The notes beneath the pieces are model-generated. The model saw only the letters and a list, made by a program, of their open reading frames with translations. It was not told the origin of the DNA and made no database searches. From positions 1-54,132 of the forward strand of contig NZ_BMWD01000040.1 in assembly GCF_014651055.1 (NCBI RefSeq): 54,132 bases of DNA. Reading direction: 5' to 3'. Positions 23,223-30,729 of this stretch are shown here, one piece after another. Source of the stretch: Streptomyces fructofermentans. Lineage in GTDB: Bacteria; Actinomycetota; Actinomycetes; Streptomycetales; Streptomycetaceae. The first letter of the stretch is position 1. Each line of letters opens with the position of its first letter. Position numbers and translations under genes: made by a program.

Positions 23223-23319
23223 CCCGCAGGCCCGGCACCGCCCGGACGCCCCGGGACAGACGGCGCGCGTTCGGGTGGGCACCGGCCGACAAAACTGCCT
23301 GACGTGGAAGGCATGGCGG

Positions 23320-24285
23320 GTGACCTGGACCATGCCGCCACCCATGCTGACCACCCCTATCCCCCAGCCGGTTCTGCGGCCGGGGTGGGCCGCAGAGCCG
23401 AAGTGGGACGGATACCGGGCCCAGCTCTCCCTCGACACCGGCAGGGTGGAGCTCCGCTCGCGGCGCGGCACGCAGATGACGGAGGCGTTCCCGGAGATCG
23501 TGGACAGCGCCGCCCAGCTGCCCGACAGGACCGCGGTCGACGGCGAACTCATCGTGTGGGAAGGAGACCGGCTGGCCTTCGAGCGGCTCCAGCAGCGCCT
23601 GCCACGGCGCGGCGCCGCCGCGGCCCGGGCCGCAGGCGAGTGGCCGGCGCACTTCGTCGCCTTCGATCTCCTGCGCCTGTCGGGCACGGACATCACCCGG
23701 TGGCCGTACCGGCGCCGCCGCTCAGCGCTCGAGTCCCTCTTCACCACCCGCCGACCGACAACGCCCTGGGCGCTGTGTCCGTCGACCACCGACCAGACCG
23801 TCGTGACCGAGTGGCTCACCTGGACGACGGTCGGCATGGAGGGGATCGTCTTCAAGCGGCTCGACGACACCTACCGGCCCGGAGCAAGGGGGTGGCTGAA
23901 GTACAAACCCCGCGAGACGACCGAGGCCATCGTCGGCGCCATCACCGGCACGCCGGCCGCTCCGCGTACCCTCCTGCTCGGCAGATACGACACGACCGGA
24001 CATCTGCAGTACGCCGGCCGCACCACCACCCTGCCCCACGATGCCGACCGAGCCCTCGCCGGGCTCCTCACCGCCGCGGGCCCCGGTCATCCATGGACGG
24101 GCTGGTCGTTCTCCGCGGGGTGGAGCACCCGCGAGGCGCTCACCGTCACGCTGATCCGGCCCGAACTGGTGGTAGAGGTCGGCGTCGACGTCGCTCGGGA
24201 CAGGGCCGGCCGGTGGCGGCACCCGGCCCGCTGGCACCGCGTCAGGACCGACCTGCCTCCATCCGAAGTCGACCCAGCCCTCTGA
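23320..24285 (+). CDS. ATP-dependent DNA ligase, 321 aa
   Basis: Motif I is EPKWDGYRA (Lys is the adenylated residue) near residue 32, motif III VAFDLLRLSG, motif IV GMEGIVFK and motif V GWLKYKPRE. An OB-fold follows (LLLGRYDTTGHLQYAGRTTT). This is the LigC/LigD-ligase layout without primase or nuclease domains. It seals nicks in DNA, probably in damage repair. I place the start at GTG 23320 behind GGAAGG; ATG 23332 is the alternative. It shares direction with the two preceding small genes, so it may belong to the SOS-linked unit. Confidence 0.85.
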   Translation: MTWTMPPPMLTTPIPQPVLRPGWAAEPKWDGYRAQLSLDTGRVELRSRRGTQMTEAFPEIVDSAAQLPDRTAVDGELIVWEGDRLAFERLQQRLPRRGAAAARAAGEWPAHFVAFDLLRLSGTDITRWPYRRRRSALESLFTTRRPTTPWALCPSTTDQTVVTEWLTWTTVGMEGIVFKRLDDTYRPGARGWLKYKPRETTEAIVGAITGTPAAPRTLLLGRYDTTGHLQYAGRTTTLPHDADRALAGLLTAAGPGHPWTGWSFSAGWSTREALTVTLIRPELVVEVGVDVARDRAGRWRHPARWHRVRTDLPPSEVDPAL

Positions 24286-24309
24286 CCCGATACGTCACCA
24301 GAGATGTTC

Positions 24310-24715
24310 ACCGCGCTTGTCCCGCACCCGTTGACGCTGCCCCAGGCCGTAGCAGCCCGCCACAGGTGCAACGGCGTGGGTCCCGGCTGGGTACACCGTC
24401 CACGACGAGTACGGCGTCCTTGAGGTAGCGCAGGCGTGCCGGAGTGCGAGCCTGGGGCGGAGGTGGTCGATGGCGCGGTCTGCTGCGGGCTTTGAGATGC
24501 GGAACAGCGGAGTGAGCTGCCGCATCGTCACGTTTGAGCGCCAGTAGGCCTTCCCGGGCAGGACTCGGTCCTCCAGGCGAAGGCTCCACGGCCAACCTCT
24601 ACCGGCCTGGCGCCGCAGCGCGCTCACCAACGTGGTGAAGCGCTGCAGGCTCAGCCCGGCGAAGGGGCCTGTCCAAGACAGCTCCGATGCTGTGTCGCAC
24701 CAGCCTTGGAGAGAT
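24310..24715 (-). mobile_element. IS5-like transposase remnant
   Basis: The minus strand encodes an N-terminal transposase segment: LSWTGPFAGLSLQRFTTLVS, then RGWPWSLRLEDRVLPGKAYW and NVTMRQLTPLFRISKPAADR with AIDHLRPRLAL. Afterwards the frame shifts: KDAVLVVDGV continues in the next frame and then decays. The catalytic DDE part is missing and no terminal inverted repeats are visible. A dead fragment. Confidence 0.6.
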
Positions 24716-24749
24716 CGTCTGTGCCGTGAGCAGCGGTATGAGGTGCCCG

Positions 24750-25364
24750 TCAGGTGTGCAGAATGCGCACGGCGAGCAGCGTCTGCCAGGTGCAGCCGAT
24801 CGTGAGTGCGACGCGCTGGATCAGTCCGCCCCGGTCCACCCAGCGTTGGTGCTGGCTGAACGCGGCACTGGCGAGCGCCATCGTGGTGGTGAAGAGCACG
24901 CCGCTGGCGATCGAGTAGAGGGTCCATCCCGGCGAGTTGGGCAGGGCGAAGACGAAGCAGGCTGCGGCAAGGGCGAGGAATGCGATGAGGGAGAACAGGT
25001 CGTGCAGAGTCCCGGCGCGGGTGGGGTGCTGAAGTTGATCGGGGGTGCCGGCTGGGTATCCGCTCACCGGATCCGTGCGGAAGGCGCCTGCGCCCAGCAG
25101 GCCGATCGCCCATACGCCGATCAGCAGTGCACCCCCGTGGGACGGCCCAGCGCGCCACAGGCCCACGGCGAAGAGCAGCGACAGCAAGCCCGTGAAGAGG
25201 AAGTTGACGGTCTGTGTCCATCCGGCGGGGCCAAGGGCGAGCGAACTGACGGGATGGCGGAAGAGTTCGTAGTCCACACGGCTGGCGCCTTCGAGTAGGT
25301 ACGCGGCGGTGAAGAGCGGACCAGCGGCCATCCCGCAGGCAAGCAGCGTTTCATCACCCATCAT
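24750..25364 (-). CDS. DUF998 membrane protein, 204 aa
   Basis: Six or so hydrophobic segments: residues 5-25, 46-68 (VNFLFTGLLSLLFAVGLW), 78-92, 121-140 (LHDLFSLIAFLALAAACFVF), 148-165 and a last one near 185. The periplasmic-type motifs DPVSGYPAGTPDQ and HDLFS are as in DUF998. The family is an uncharacterised integral membrane group, often next to MarR/TetR regulators. Start ATG 25364 coincides with one end of the palindrome 25364-25381, so the transcript may be leaderless and tightly repressible. Confidence 0.8.
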   Translation of the reverse strand: MMGDETLLACGMAAGPLFTAAYLLEGASRVDYELFRHPVSSLALGPAGWTQTVNFLFTGLLSLLFAVGLWRAGPSHGGALLIGVWAIGLLGAGAFRTDPVSGYPAGTPDQLQHPTRAGTLHDLFSLIAFLALAAACFVFALPNSPGWTLYSIASGVLFTTTMALASAAFSQHQRWVDRGGLIQRVALTIGCTWQTLLAVRILHT

Positions 25365-25381
25365 GTCAACTTATGTTGACA
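25364..25381. promoter_or_regulatory. Palindromic operator at the DUF998 start
   Basis: TGTCAAC-TTAT-GTTGACA is a perfect 7-bp inverted repeat that overlaps the first base of the start codon. It looks like a MarR- or TetR-type operator. No regulator gene lies next to it in this window. Confidence 0.6.
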
Positions 25382-25449
25382 AGAGGGGCGCGTCAACGGG
25401 GCTGTTTGGCCTGGTCGCGGGCTGAGCAACGAGGCCCCCGGCCGCAGCC

Positions 25450-25722
25450 CTACTTCGTGTCGGCCACCAGCTCGGCAAGCTGGAAGAAGTACTCGAACTG
25501 AGAGAGACGCCCGTTGACCCGAACAAAATAGGACCGGTCCGAGCACCTGAACACCTCCCGCCGGGTGACCTTCGTGACGTCACGGTCATAGGAGTTCACC
25601 CTCGTTGCGAACTCCGCCATCGCCTCCTCCGCACTGCCTTCAAACTCGGCCAGAGTGCGAACGCTCGACGCCTCAGCGGCGATCCCTCCCACAGGACTAA
25701 CAAGCACTATCCACCGTGCCAT
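25450..25722 (-). CDS. Small hypothetical protein, 90 aa
   Basis: ATG 25722 with AGGGAG 11 bases upstream. The sequence MARWIVLVSPVGGIAAEASS, then helix FEGSAEEAMAEFATRVNSYD and a strand-helix end (REVFRCSDRSYFVRVNGRLS, QFEYFFQLAELVAD) suggests one compact alpha/beta domain. I recognise no family. It stands alone between the DUF998 gene and gene remains. Confidence 0.62.
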   Translation of the reverse strand: MARWIVLVSPVGGIAAEASSVRTLAEFEGSAEEAMAEFATRVNSYDRDVTKVTRREVFRCSDRSYFVRVNGRLSQFEYFFQLAELVADTK

Positions 25723-25869
25723 GCGGAATCCAACTCCCTTGCTCTGCTGGTCAACGCTGGCACGATCTTGACACCCTGCCGGCGTCACTGTCCGGCACCT
25801 TGCCGACCCAAGCGACACCTCGCCGACGATCGCCCTGCCGGGACCACCCCAGCAGGGCGATCAGGCTTT

Positions 25870-26190
25870 CACTCGTCGGCGCACTCAGTGTCGCGCCCGT
25901 CGGCATTTTCAGCGTCGCCCAACTGCGGCCGGCTCCTTCGATCAGCTTCCGCACGGCATGCCGACGCAACTCCCCGATCTTCAGAGGGTGTGCCGCTCTC
26001 TTGAGGCGGTTCGATCGTCCCGCCGGGCAGCCGCAGCGTCCGGGAGCGACAGTGGACGACGCCATGCTGCCCACAAGCAGCCGGCCGTCGTCGGTGGGCT
26101 GCGTCTCGAACACGGACAGCGCCTGCACCACGTGGATCGGGTCCAACCTGAGAGGTGGAGGCGGCAGGTGGCCCGCTATCAGGCCAGCAG
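25870..26190 (-). pseudogene. Second Nudix hydrolase remnant
   Basis: Minus-strand pieces in two frames resemble a Nudix protein: HVVQALSVFETQPTDDGRLL then SMASSTVAPGR in one frame, LRLPGGTIEPPQES in the next, and LRRHAVRKLIEGAG back in the first. Frames change twice and the catalytic glutamates are partly lost. Unrelated in detail to the remnant at 20027. Confidence 0.45.
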
Positions 26191-26289
26191 CAGGGGCTGC
26201 GGGCCAGGCCTGCACGCACCACCGTCAGCCCGCCGAACGGCTCCGGATTGCCTGCAACGACCCCCTCCCACCTGGACACCATCGCCGTC

Positions 26290-26540
26290 GCCTGCTCAAC
26301 GGTCAGCCGGAGCGGGTCGGCCTGGTACGGGTCTCAGCGATCGAGCCCGGAATCGCGGGCACCGAACTGCAGTCCCACGTCACGGACGCCGGCGCCAACG
26401 CCTGGCTGGAGGCGTCGAAGGAGACCACGGCATGGCTCCAGCCCGAGGACATCGCTCAGACGGTAGGCTTCATCGCCTCCCTGCCGCTGCGCGTCAATCT
26501 GCCGCAGGTCTTCATCATGCCGACCGCGCAGCCCAGCTGC
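26290..26540 (+). pseudogene. C-terminal fragment of a short-chain dehydrogenase
   Basis: The plus strand reads VGLVRVSAIEPGIAGTEL, then WLQPEDIAQTVGFIASLPLR and NLPQVFIMPTAQ, the usual last 75 residues of an SDR. The Rossmann fold and the catalytic Tyr-x3-Lys are absent and no start is present. 26541-26723 shows no gene. Confidence 0.55.
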
Positions 26541-26723
26541 CCCCTCCCCGCCCGACCGCCCTGCCGGGCCCCGGACGCCGGACGCCGGTACGCAGCCGCA
26601 GCGGGCCAGGCAACCTCGAATGGTGCCTTATGTCGCTCGGCTTGTTGGTGGCGGGCGGAAGGAGAGACCCCGCCCATCCGCCTCGGGGGTGGCGGGTGAG
26701 CGGGGCCGGTTTTGGGTGTGCCG

Positions 26724-27086
26724 TCAGCTGAGGATGCCGGTGATGGGCTGGCCGGTGAGCGCTTGGGCGATCTGCCATCGCATGCCGCCCCGTGAGCCCT
26801 TGATGATGACGACGTCGCCGGGCTGCAGGAGCTTCTCCAGGAGCGTGGTGGCGGTTTCGTTGTCGCCCACGATGGCGGTGTCGACGCCGGCGTCGGCCGC
26901 ACCGAGGGCGAGTTGCTTGGCCAGGACGCCGCCGACAGCGATCACGATGTCCACGCCGAGTCTGCCCGTCTCCTGGCCGATGTCCCAGTGCGCTTGCGCC
27001 GCGGTGTCGCCCAGCTCCAGCATCTCGCCGAGCACAGCGATCCGCCGGGTGCCCGGCTCCTTCTCACCGATCCCGTCATCACTCAC
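26724..27086 (-). pseudogene. MurF-type ligase, C-terminal domain only, 120 aa
   Basis: RRIAVLGEMLELGDTAAQAH, then IVIAVGGVLAKQLA, VGDNETATTLLEKLLQPGDV and VIIKGSRGGMRWQI are the C-terminal domain of UDP-MurNAc-tripeptide:D-Ala-D-Ala ligases. The ATP-binding middle domain (GTNGKT) and the N-terminal domain are missing. The 13 residues before the homology are unrelated. GTG 27086 overlaps the stop of the peptidase gene, so the reading frame is in the operon, but an isolated C-terminal domain should be inactive. Confidence 0.72.
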
Positions 27087-27699
27087 CCAGGATCACTCCC
27101 CGCCCCGCGTAAAAAGCGCCGAGACGATCCCACGTCACCTCCGCGGCCTTCTGCGAACGCCCGGGAAGACCCGAAGGATTGTTCAGCACCACCGTCTCCT
27201 CACTGACACCAACGGCGAGCACCAGGTGCCCGCCCCTGCCGGGCGGGTCCGTCTCGGGCGTCCGGATCGACTTGTGGACGGACAGCAACACCAGCCGACC
27301 GGCCGCGACGGCGTCACGGACGTCGCCGGCGGGCAGGTCGGGGACGGCCTGAGCGTGCAGTCCCCACCGCGCCCGCACGTAGGTGGCGAACGGGTGGTAA
27401 ATCAGACCTCGTACGGTGTCCCCGTCCCGCACGTACGCCCCGGCCTCGCAGAGATCCTTGACGAGCGGGACCGACGGCGGGACAGGGTGCCGCCAGAAGT
27501 CCAGTGCCATCCGCAGACAGGCCACCCCGCACATCCGCGGAGCCCAGAACGCGTACTCCTGCGGAGTGTCGGCGCCGGACTTCTGCCACAGCGGATCGTC
27601 CGCCGCTTGGCGCCGGCCGGTGATGAACTGCGGTACAAGGGCAGCGGACTCCCATTGCGAGTAGTACGGCACGGGGTGGGTGATCGACGCGGTGCTCAT
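27079..27699 (-). CDS. C39-like cysteine peptidase, 206 aa
   Basis: A papain-like peptidase (peptidase_C39_2 type). The nucleophile is in RMCGVACLRMALDFW (about residue 56), the His in GGHLVLAVGV (about 165) and the third residue in VVLNNPSGLPG. No signal peptide, so it acts in the cytoplasm. It lies 15 bases after the ATP-grasp ligase gene and overlaps the MurF fragment. An ATP-grasp ligase, a peptidase and a Mur-type ligase together suggest assembly and release of a small peptide rather than wall synthesis; inference. Confidence 0.75.
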   Translation of the reverse strand: MSTASITHPVPYYSQWESAALVPQFITGRRQAADDPLWQKSGADTPQEYAFWAPRMCGVACLRMALDFWRHPVPPSVPLVKDLCEAGAYVRDGDTVRGLIYHPFATYVRARWGLHAQAVPDLPAGDVRDAVAAGRLVLLSVHKSIRTPETDPPGRGGHLVLAVGVSEETVVLNNPSGLPGRSQKAAEVTWDRLGAFYAGRGVILGE

Positions 27700-27714
27700 G
27701 CGCTCCAGTCTCTT

Positions 27715-28686
27715 CTACGGCAGGTATCCGGCCTTGGTGAACGCGGTCCTGACGACGTGTTGCATCAGCTGGGGGTACGGGATGCCGCCGGCGCGGGCCA
27801 TCGTGGCCAGGTTTCCGTGTTCGGACAGGCCGGGCAGGGTGTTGACCTCCAGGACCGTGGTGCGGCCCCGGGCGCTCGCCAGGAAGTCGACGCGGAGCAC
27901 TCCGTGCGCGCCGAGCAGGTTGAAGACGGCCAGCGCGGTGTGCGTCATGCTCTGTGTGAGAGGGGCCGGGAGGATCGACGGGCAGTGCTCGGTGCGCTGG
28001 GCTGGGTCGTGCTTGGCGGCGTAGTCGTAGAAGTCGTTCGGCGTCTGCACGTCGTGGACGGGCAGGGCCAGCAGCCGTCCGTCCACCTCGATCAGGCCGA
28101 CGGTGCATGGGATGCCGGGCACGTACTCCTCCACCAGGTACTCCGCGTACGCACCGGAGCCGGCTGCTTCGATCATCGGGCGCAGCTCTGCCTCGTTGTG
28201 CGCGATGCCGGCGGCGAGGCTGCCGCCGCCGGAGGAGGGTTTGACGAACACGGGAAAGCCGATGGAGTACCGCACCACGGACAGCATGGCGTCGACCGAC
28301 ACGTTCGGATCGATCACGGTCCACGTCGGGGTGTCGATGCGCGCTTGGGTGATCAGCTTCTTGAAGGTGGGTTTGTGCATGCCCAGGGCCGATGCGAGGA
28401 CACCGGAGCCGGTGTAGGGGATGCCGGCGGTTTCCAGTGCGCCCTGTATCTTCCCGTCCTCTCCCCCCAGGCCGTGCAGGCCGAGGAGGGCGACGTCGAT
28501 GCGGTCGCGCAGGACGGAGGCGGGTGTGATGGCGAGGTCGATGAGTTCGGTGGTCAGGCCCGCTCCGGCCAGGGCCTTGGCGGCGTGTTCGCCGGAGATG
28601 AGTGATCCGGGCCGTTCGGGAGAGTGTCCTCCGTAGAGAACGCCGATCCGTAAGGCGGCGATGTCTGGCAGCGTTGGTGTTGTCAC
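27715..28686 (-). CDS. D-Ala-D-Ala ligase-like ATP-grasp enzyme, 323 aa
   Basis: The signature parts of Ddl are present: VLYGGHSPER near residue 18, LGLHGLGGEDGKIQGALE, then GIPYTGSGVLASALGMHK, the ATP-grasp lysine in FPVFVKPSSGGGSLAAG and the metal site VLRVDFLASARGRTTVLEVN, LPGLSEHGN. Ddl normally has E-x-S in EVS near residue 15; here PERPGSL, and the usual GxHGxxGEDG reads HGLGGEDG. Substrate preference may differ from D-Ala. GTG start behind CAGGAGAG. First gene of a three-gene unit. Confidence 0.82.
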   Translation of the reverse strand: MTTPTLPDIAALRIGVLYGGHSPERPGSLISGEHAAKALAGAGLTTELIDLAITPASVLRDRIDVALLGLHGLGGEDGKIQGALETAGIPYTGSGVLASALGMHKPTFKKLITQARIDTPTWTVIDPNVSVDAMLSVVRYSIGFPVFVKPSSGGGSLAAGIAHNEAELRPMIEAAGSGAYAEYLVEEYVPGIPCTVGLIEVDGRLLALPVHDVQTPNDFYDYAAKHDPAQRTEHCPSILPAPLTQSMTHTALAVFNLLGAHGVLRVDFLASARGRTTVLEVNTLPGLSEHGNLATMARAGGIPYPQLMQHVVRTAFTKAGYLP

Positions 28687-28825
28687 GCGGCTCTCCTGTG
28701 GGATGAGTGGCGGGGCGTCGCTCTGCGCGGCAGCTGCTTCTTGGTCGTGGTCGGTCGCCGTGCAGGGCCTGAACTGACGGGTGGTCTGATGCGTGGCAGT
28801 CGCTCGGGCTCCGGGCCGGGGCCGA

Positions 28826-29539
28826 TCAGGTGCGGGCAGCCACCTGCTCCAGGAGTTCGTCGAGGTCGACGACGGTGAAGGAGCTGAGGCGGCGGACCAT
28901 CTGGGAGGCGAGGAACGTGGGAATGTTGGGATGCCCGTACGGCAGGGGCATCTCCGGCAGCGCGACCACCTCCACCCGGCCGCCGATCCGCCCGTAGAGC
29001 GTGCCGAGCACCCCGTACAAGGGGGCGCTGCGGGCGAGGAGGACCATGGGGTTCTTCGCCAGGTGGGGGCAGAGTTCGGCGGCGGCCCGGGCGTGCTTGA
29101 AGCACACCGGCGGCTGGTTGGTGAGGATCGACGCCTGCCTGGGATCCTCGTCCTTGGGCCCGGCGAGGAAGATCAGACCGAACGGCGTACGCGCGGGTTC
29201 CTGACAGACCTGGCACAGCAGGTGCTGCATGCACAACCGCTGCCGGAAGGGATGCATCATCTTCCACTGCGGGACGCCGGTCGGACGGTCCCGGTCATCG
29301 ACGGGGTTGAAGCCGCACCGCGCCCACAGCACACCCCGCACATCCCGGTCCCGCGGATCCTCATCGCCGTAGTACAGCCGCGGCCCCGACGCATGCATCT
29401 CGATCAGGAGGTTGTCCGGAGCGGCCTCCTCACCGGCCCGCTGAGTGATGAAGGGGACCAGACCAGGCTCTGTCGTACGCACAGGGCAGTTCTCTCTCGT
29501 CTCGGTGGGTGGGTGGTGCAGGGGCAGTTGGTGGGTCAC
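28826..29539 (-). CDS. Hypothetical zinc-knuckle protein, 237 aa
   Basis: I recognise no named family. The middle has CMQHLLCQVCQEPARTPFG (CxxxxxCxxC) and later CFKHARAAAELCPH, a probable zinc site. A Pro/Leu-rich stretch and the end FTVVDLDELLEQVAART follow. GTG 29539 overlaps the stop of the 29536 gene (GTGA), so translation is coupled. A copy of its last 15 codons survives at 18399, showing the gene type was once duplicated on this replicon. Confidence 0.66.
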   Translation of the reverse strand: MTHQLPLHHPPTETRENCPVRTTEPGLVPFITQRAGEEAAPDNLLIEMHASGPRLYYGDEDPRDRDVRGVLWARCGFNPVDDRDRPTGVPQWKMMHPFRQRLCMQHLLCQVCQEPARTPFGLIFLAGPKDEDPRQASILTNQPPVCFKHARAAAELCPHLAKNPMVLLARSAPLYGVLGTLYGRIGGRVEVVALPEMPLPYGHPNIPTFLASQMVRRLSSFTVVDLDELLEQVAART

Positions 29540-29964
29540 GGCTCCTCCTTGAGTCGCTGGCGGGCCACCATGCGCTCGAGGAGCGCCTCGAGAGTCCAGG
29601 CCATCCGGCGCAGATGTCCGACCGCCTGCCGGCGGTCGGCCGGCAGGACCGCGGACCGCAGGGCGTGCGCCTGTGCGACCAGGTCGCAGAGCTGTTCGTC
29701 CTGCATGGACAGGCCATCGCTGAGGGCCAGGGCCGCAAGGCGCTGGAGATGTCCGCGCAGCCGCAGGGCGAAGTCGGCGGTCTCTTTCTCGCTGGGCGTG
29801 TAGTCGTCGAGGACGGCCGCAACATCGTCGAGGAGGATGCCGTCGACGTAGGGCGCCCACCGCTGGACTTTCTCCAGAACCTGCCGGAGCCCGTCCGCGG
29901 TGAAGGGCGGCACCGCAGCCCGCACCGGATGCTCCCACCCGGCGGTGAGGGCGGGCGCCGTCAC
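29536..29964 (-). CDS. DUF6415-like helical protein, 142 aa
   Basis: Almost fully helical: LRQVLEKVQRWAPYVDGILL, then LRLRGHLQRLAALAL and ALRSAVLPADRRQAVGHLRR. The size, helix pattern and position directly after an HATPase gene fit the DUF6415 group of Streptomyces regulatory or biosynthetic loci. GTG 29964 overlaps the previous stop (GTGA). The function of the family is unknown. Confidence 0.6.
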   Translation of the reverse strand: MTAPALTAGWEHPVRAAVPPFTADGLRQVLEKVQRWAPYVDGILLDDVAAVLDDYTPSEKETADFALRLRGHLQRLAALALSDGLSMQDEQLCDLVAQAHALRSAVLPADRRQAVGHLRRMAWTLEALLERMVARQRLKEEP

Positions 29965-30443
29965 AGCTGCGCCGCCGCTGGTAAGGCGAGGGAGCACCAA
30001 GTCCGGTCGCCCGACTCGCTGGTGTCCCACTCGCCGCCGTGCGCCTTCACCAGGGTTTCGACGAGACCGAGGCCCCGCCCCGACTCGTCGTTCTCGCCAA
30101 CCGCTTTGGGTACTGGTGCGCCGGCCATGCCGTCGATGACAGTGATACGCAGGTAGCCCTCGCTGACGGTGATGTGGAGGCCGATCTCACTCGCGCCACT
30201 GTGCACCAGCGCGTTCGTGAGCATCTCGGAGACGAGCACCATCACGTCGTCGGCCAGCGCCTCAAGCCCGCAGTGCCGAAGCCGTGCAGCGGTGATCCGT
30301 CGCATCACGCCGACCTTGTTCGCGTCCTCGGGGAGAGGTGGATTGTCGCCGCAGCGTGGAGCGACCTTGAATTTCTCGTCCATCACGGTGCCGGCCCGGC
30401 GGGCGACCTCATGAGGCGTCCGTACGGCTGTCGTCGTCATCAC
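29961..30443 (-). CDS. RsbW-type ATP-binding protein, 160 aa
   Basis: A HATPase_c fold: the N box is VLVSEMLTNALVHSG near residue 75, and the G boxes are VIDGMAGAPVP and GRGLGLVETLVKAHGGEW. The serine-kinase anti-sigma factor family has this exact size. It is cytoplasmic and probably phosphorylates or binds a partner. ATG 30443 or 30440. Promoter lies in 30444-30729, divergent from the 30730 regulator. It is the first of three coupled genes. Confidence 0.82.
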   Translation of the reverse strand: MMTTTAVRTPHEVARRAGTVMDEKFKVAPRCGDNPPLPEDANKVGVMRRITAARLRHCGLEALADDVMVLVSEMLTNALVHSGASEIGLHITVSEGYLRITVIDGMAGAPVPKAVGENDESGRGLGLVETLVKAHGGEWDTSESGDRTWCSLALPAAAQL

Positions 30444-30729
30444 GTCCTCCGGGGATGAGGGGCCCGCCTGTACAGCGCACCCCTGTCTTGCGTATTGGTT
30501 CGAACACGCTCGGCGAGGGTTTGATCAGCGTGACCTTGCAGGGGGTGCCATCGCCATGTCAGGGGACTGCCGTCTCGGCGCCACCACGCGGTGGAATGCC
30601 ATCTGACTGGCAGCCAACTGCCATTCACTTCTGATGTGTTGCACTGGAAGGTGACTGCGCGGTCTCTTCGATACATATGGATCTGCAAATCGGCTGCCGA
30701 CAGGCCAACGCTTGATCACTGGGGGCAAA
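30444..30729. other. Divergent promoter region
   Basis: 286 bases between the ATPase operon and the regulator gene. It contains CTGGCAGCC and ACTGCCATT direct-repeat-like motifs near 30607-30628. No clear -10/-35 pair can be fixed by eye. No gene seen. Confidence 0.4.

Noticed and set aside
21192..23870. Minus-strand open frame of 892 aa overlapping the Y-family and ligase genes
   Set aside because: It is a high-GC shadow frame; the Y-family protein, DUF6233-like protein and ligase in other frames carry the recognisable motifs.
24295..25221. Minus-strand ORF of 308 aa covering the IS remnant and part of the DUF998 gene
   Set aside because: Only the part at about 24440-24710 has transposase character; the rest is antisense or alternate-frame reading of the DUF998 gene.
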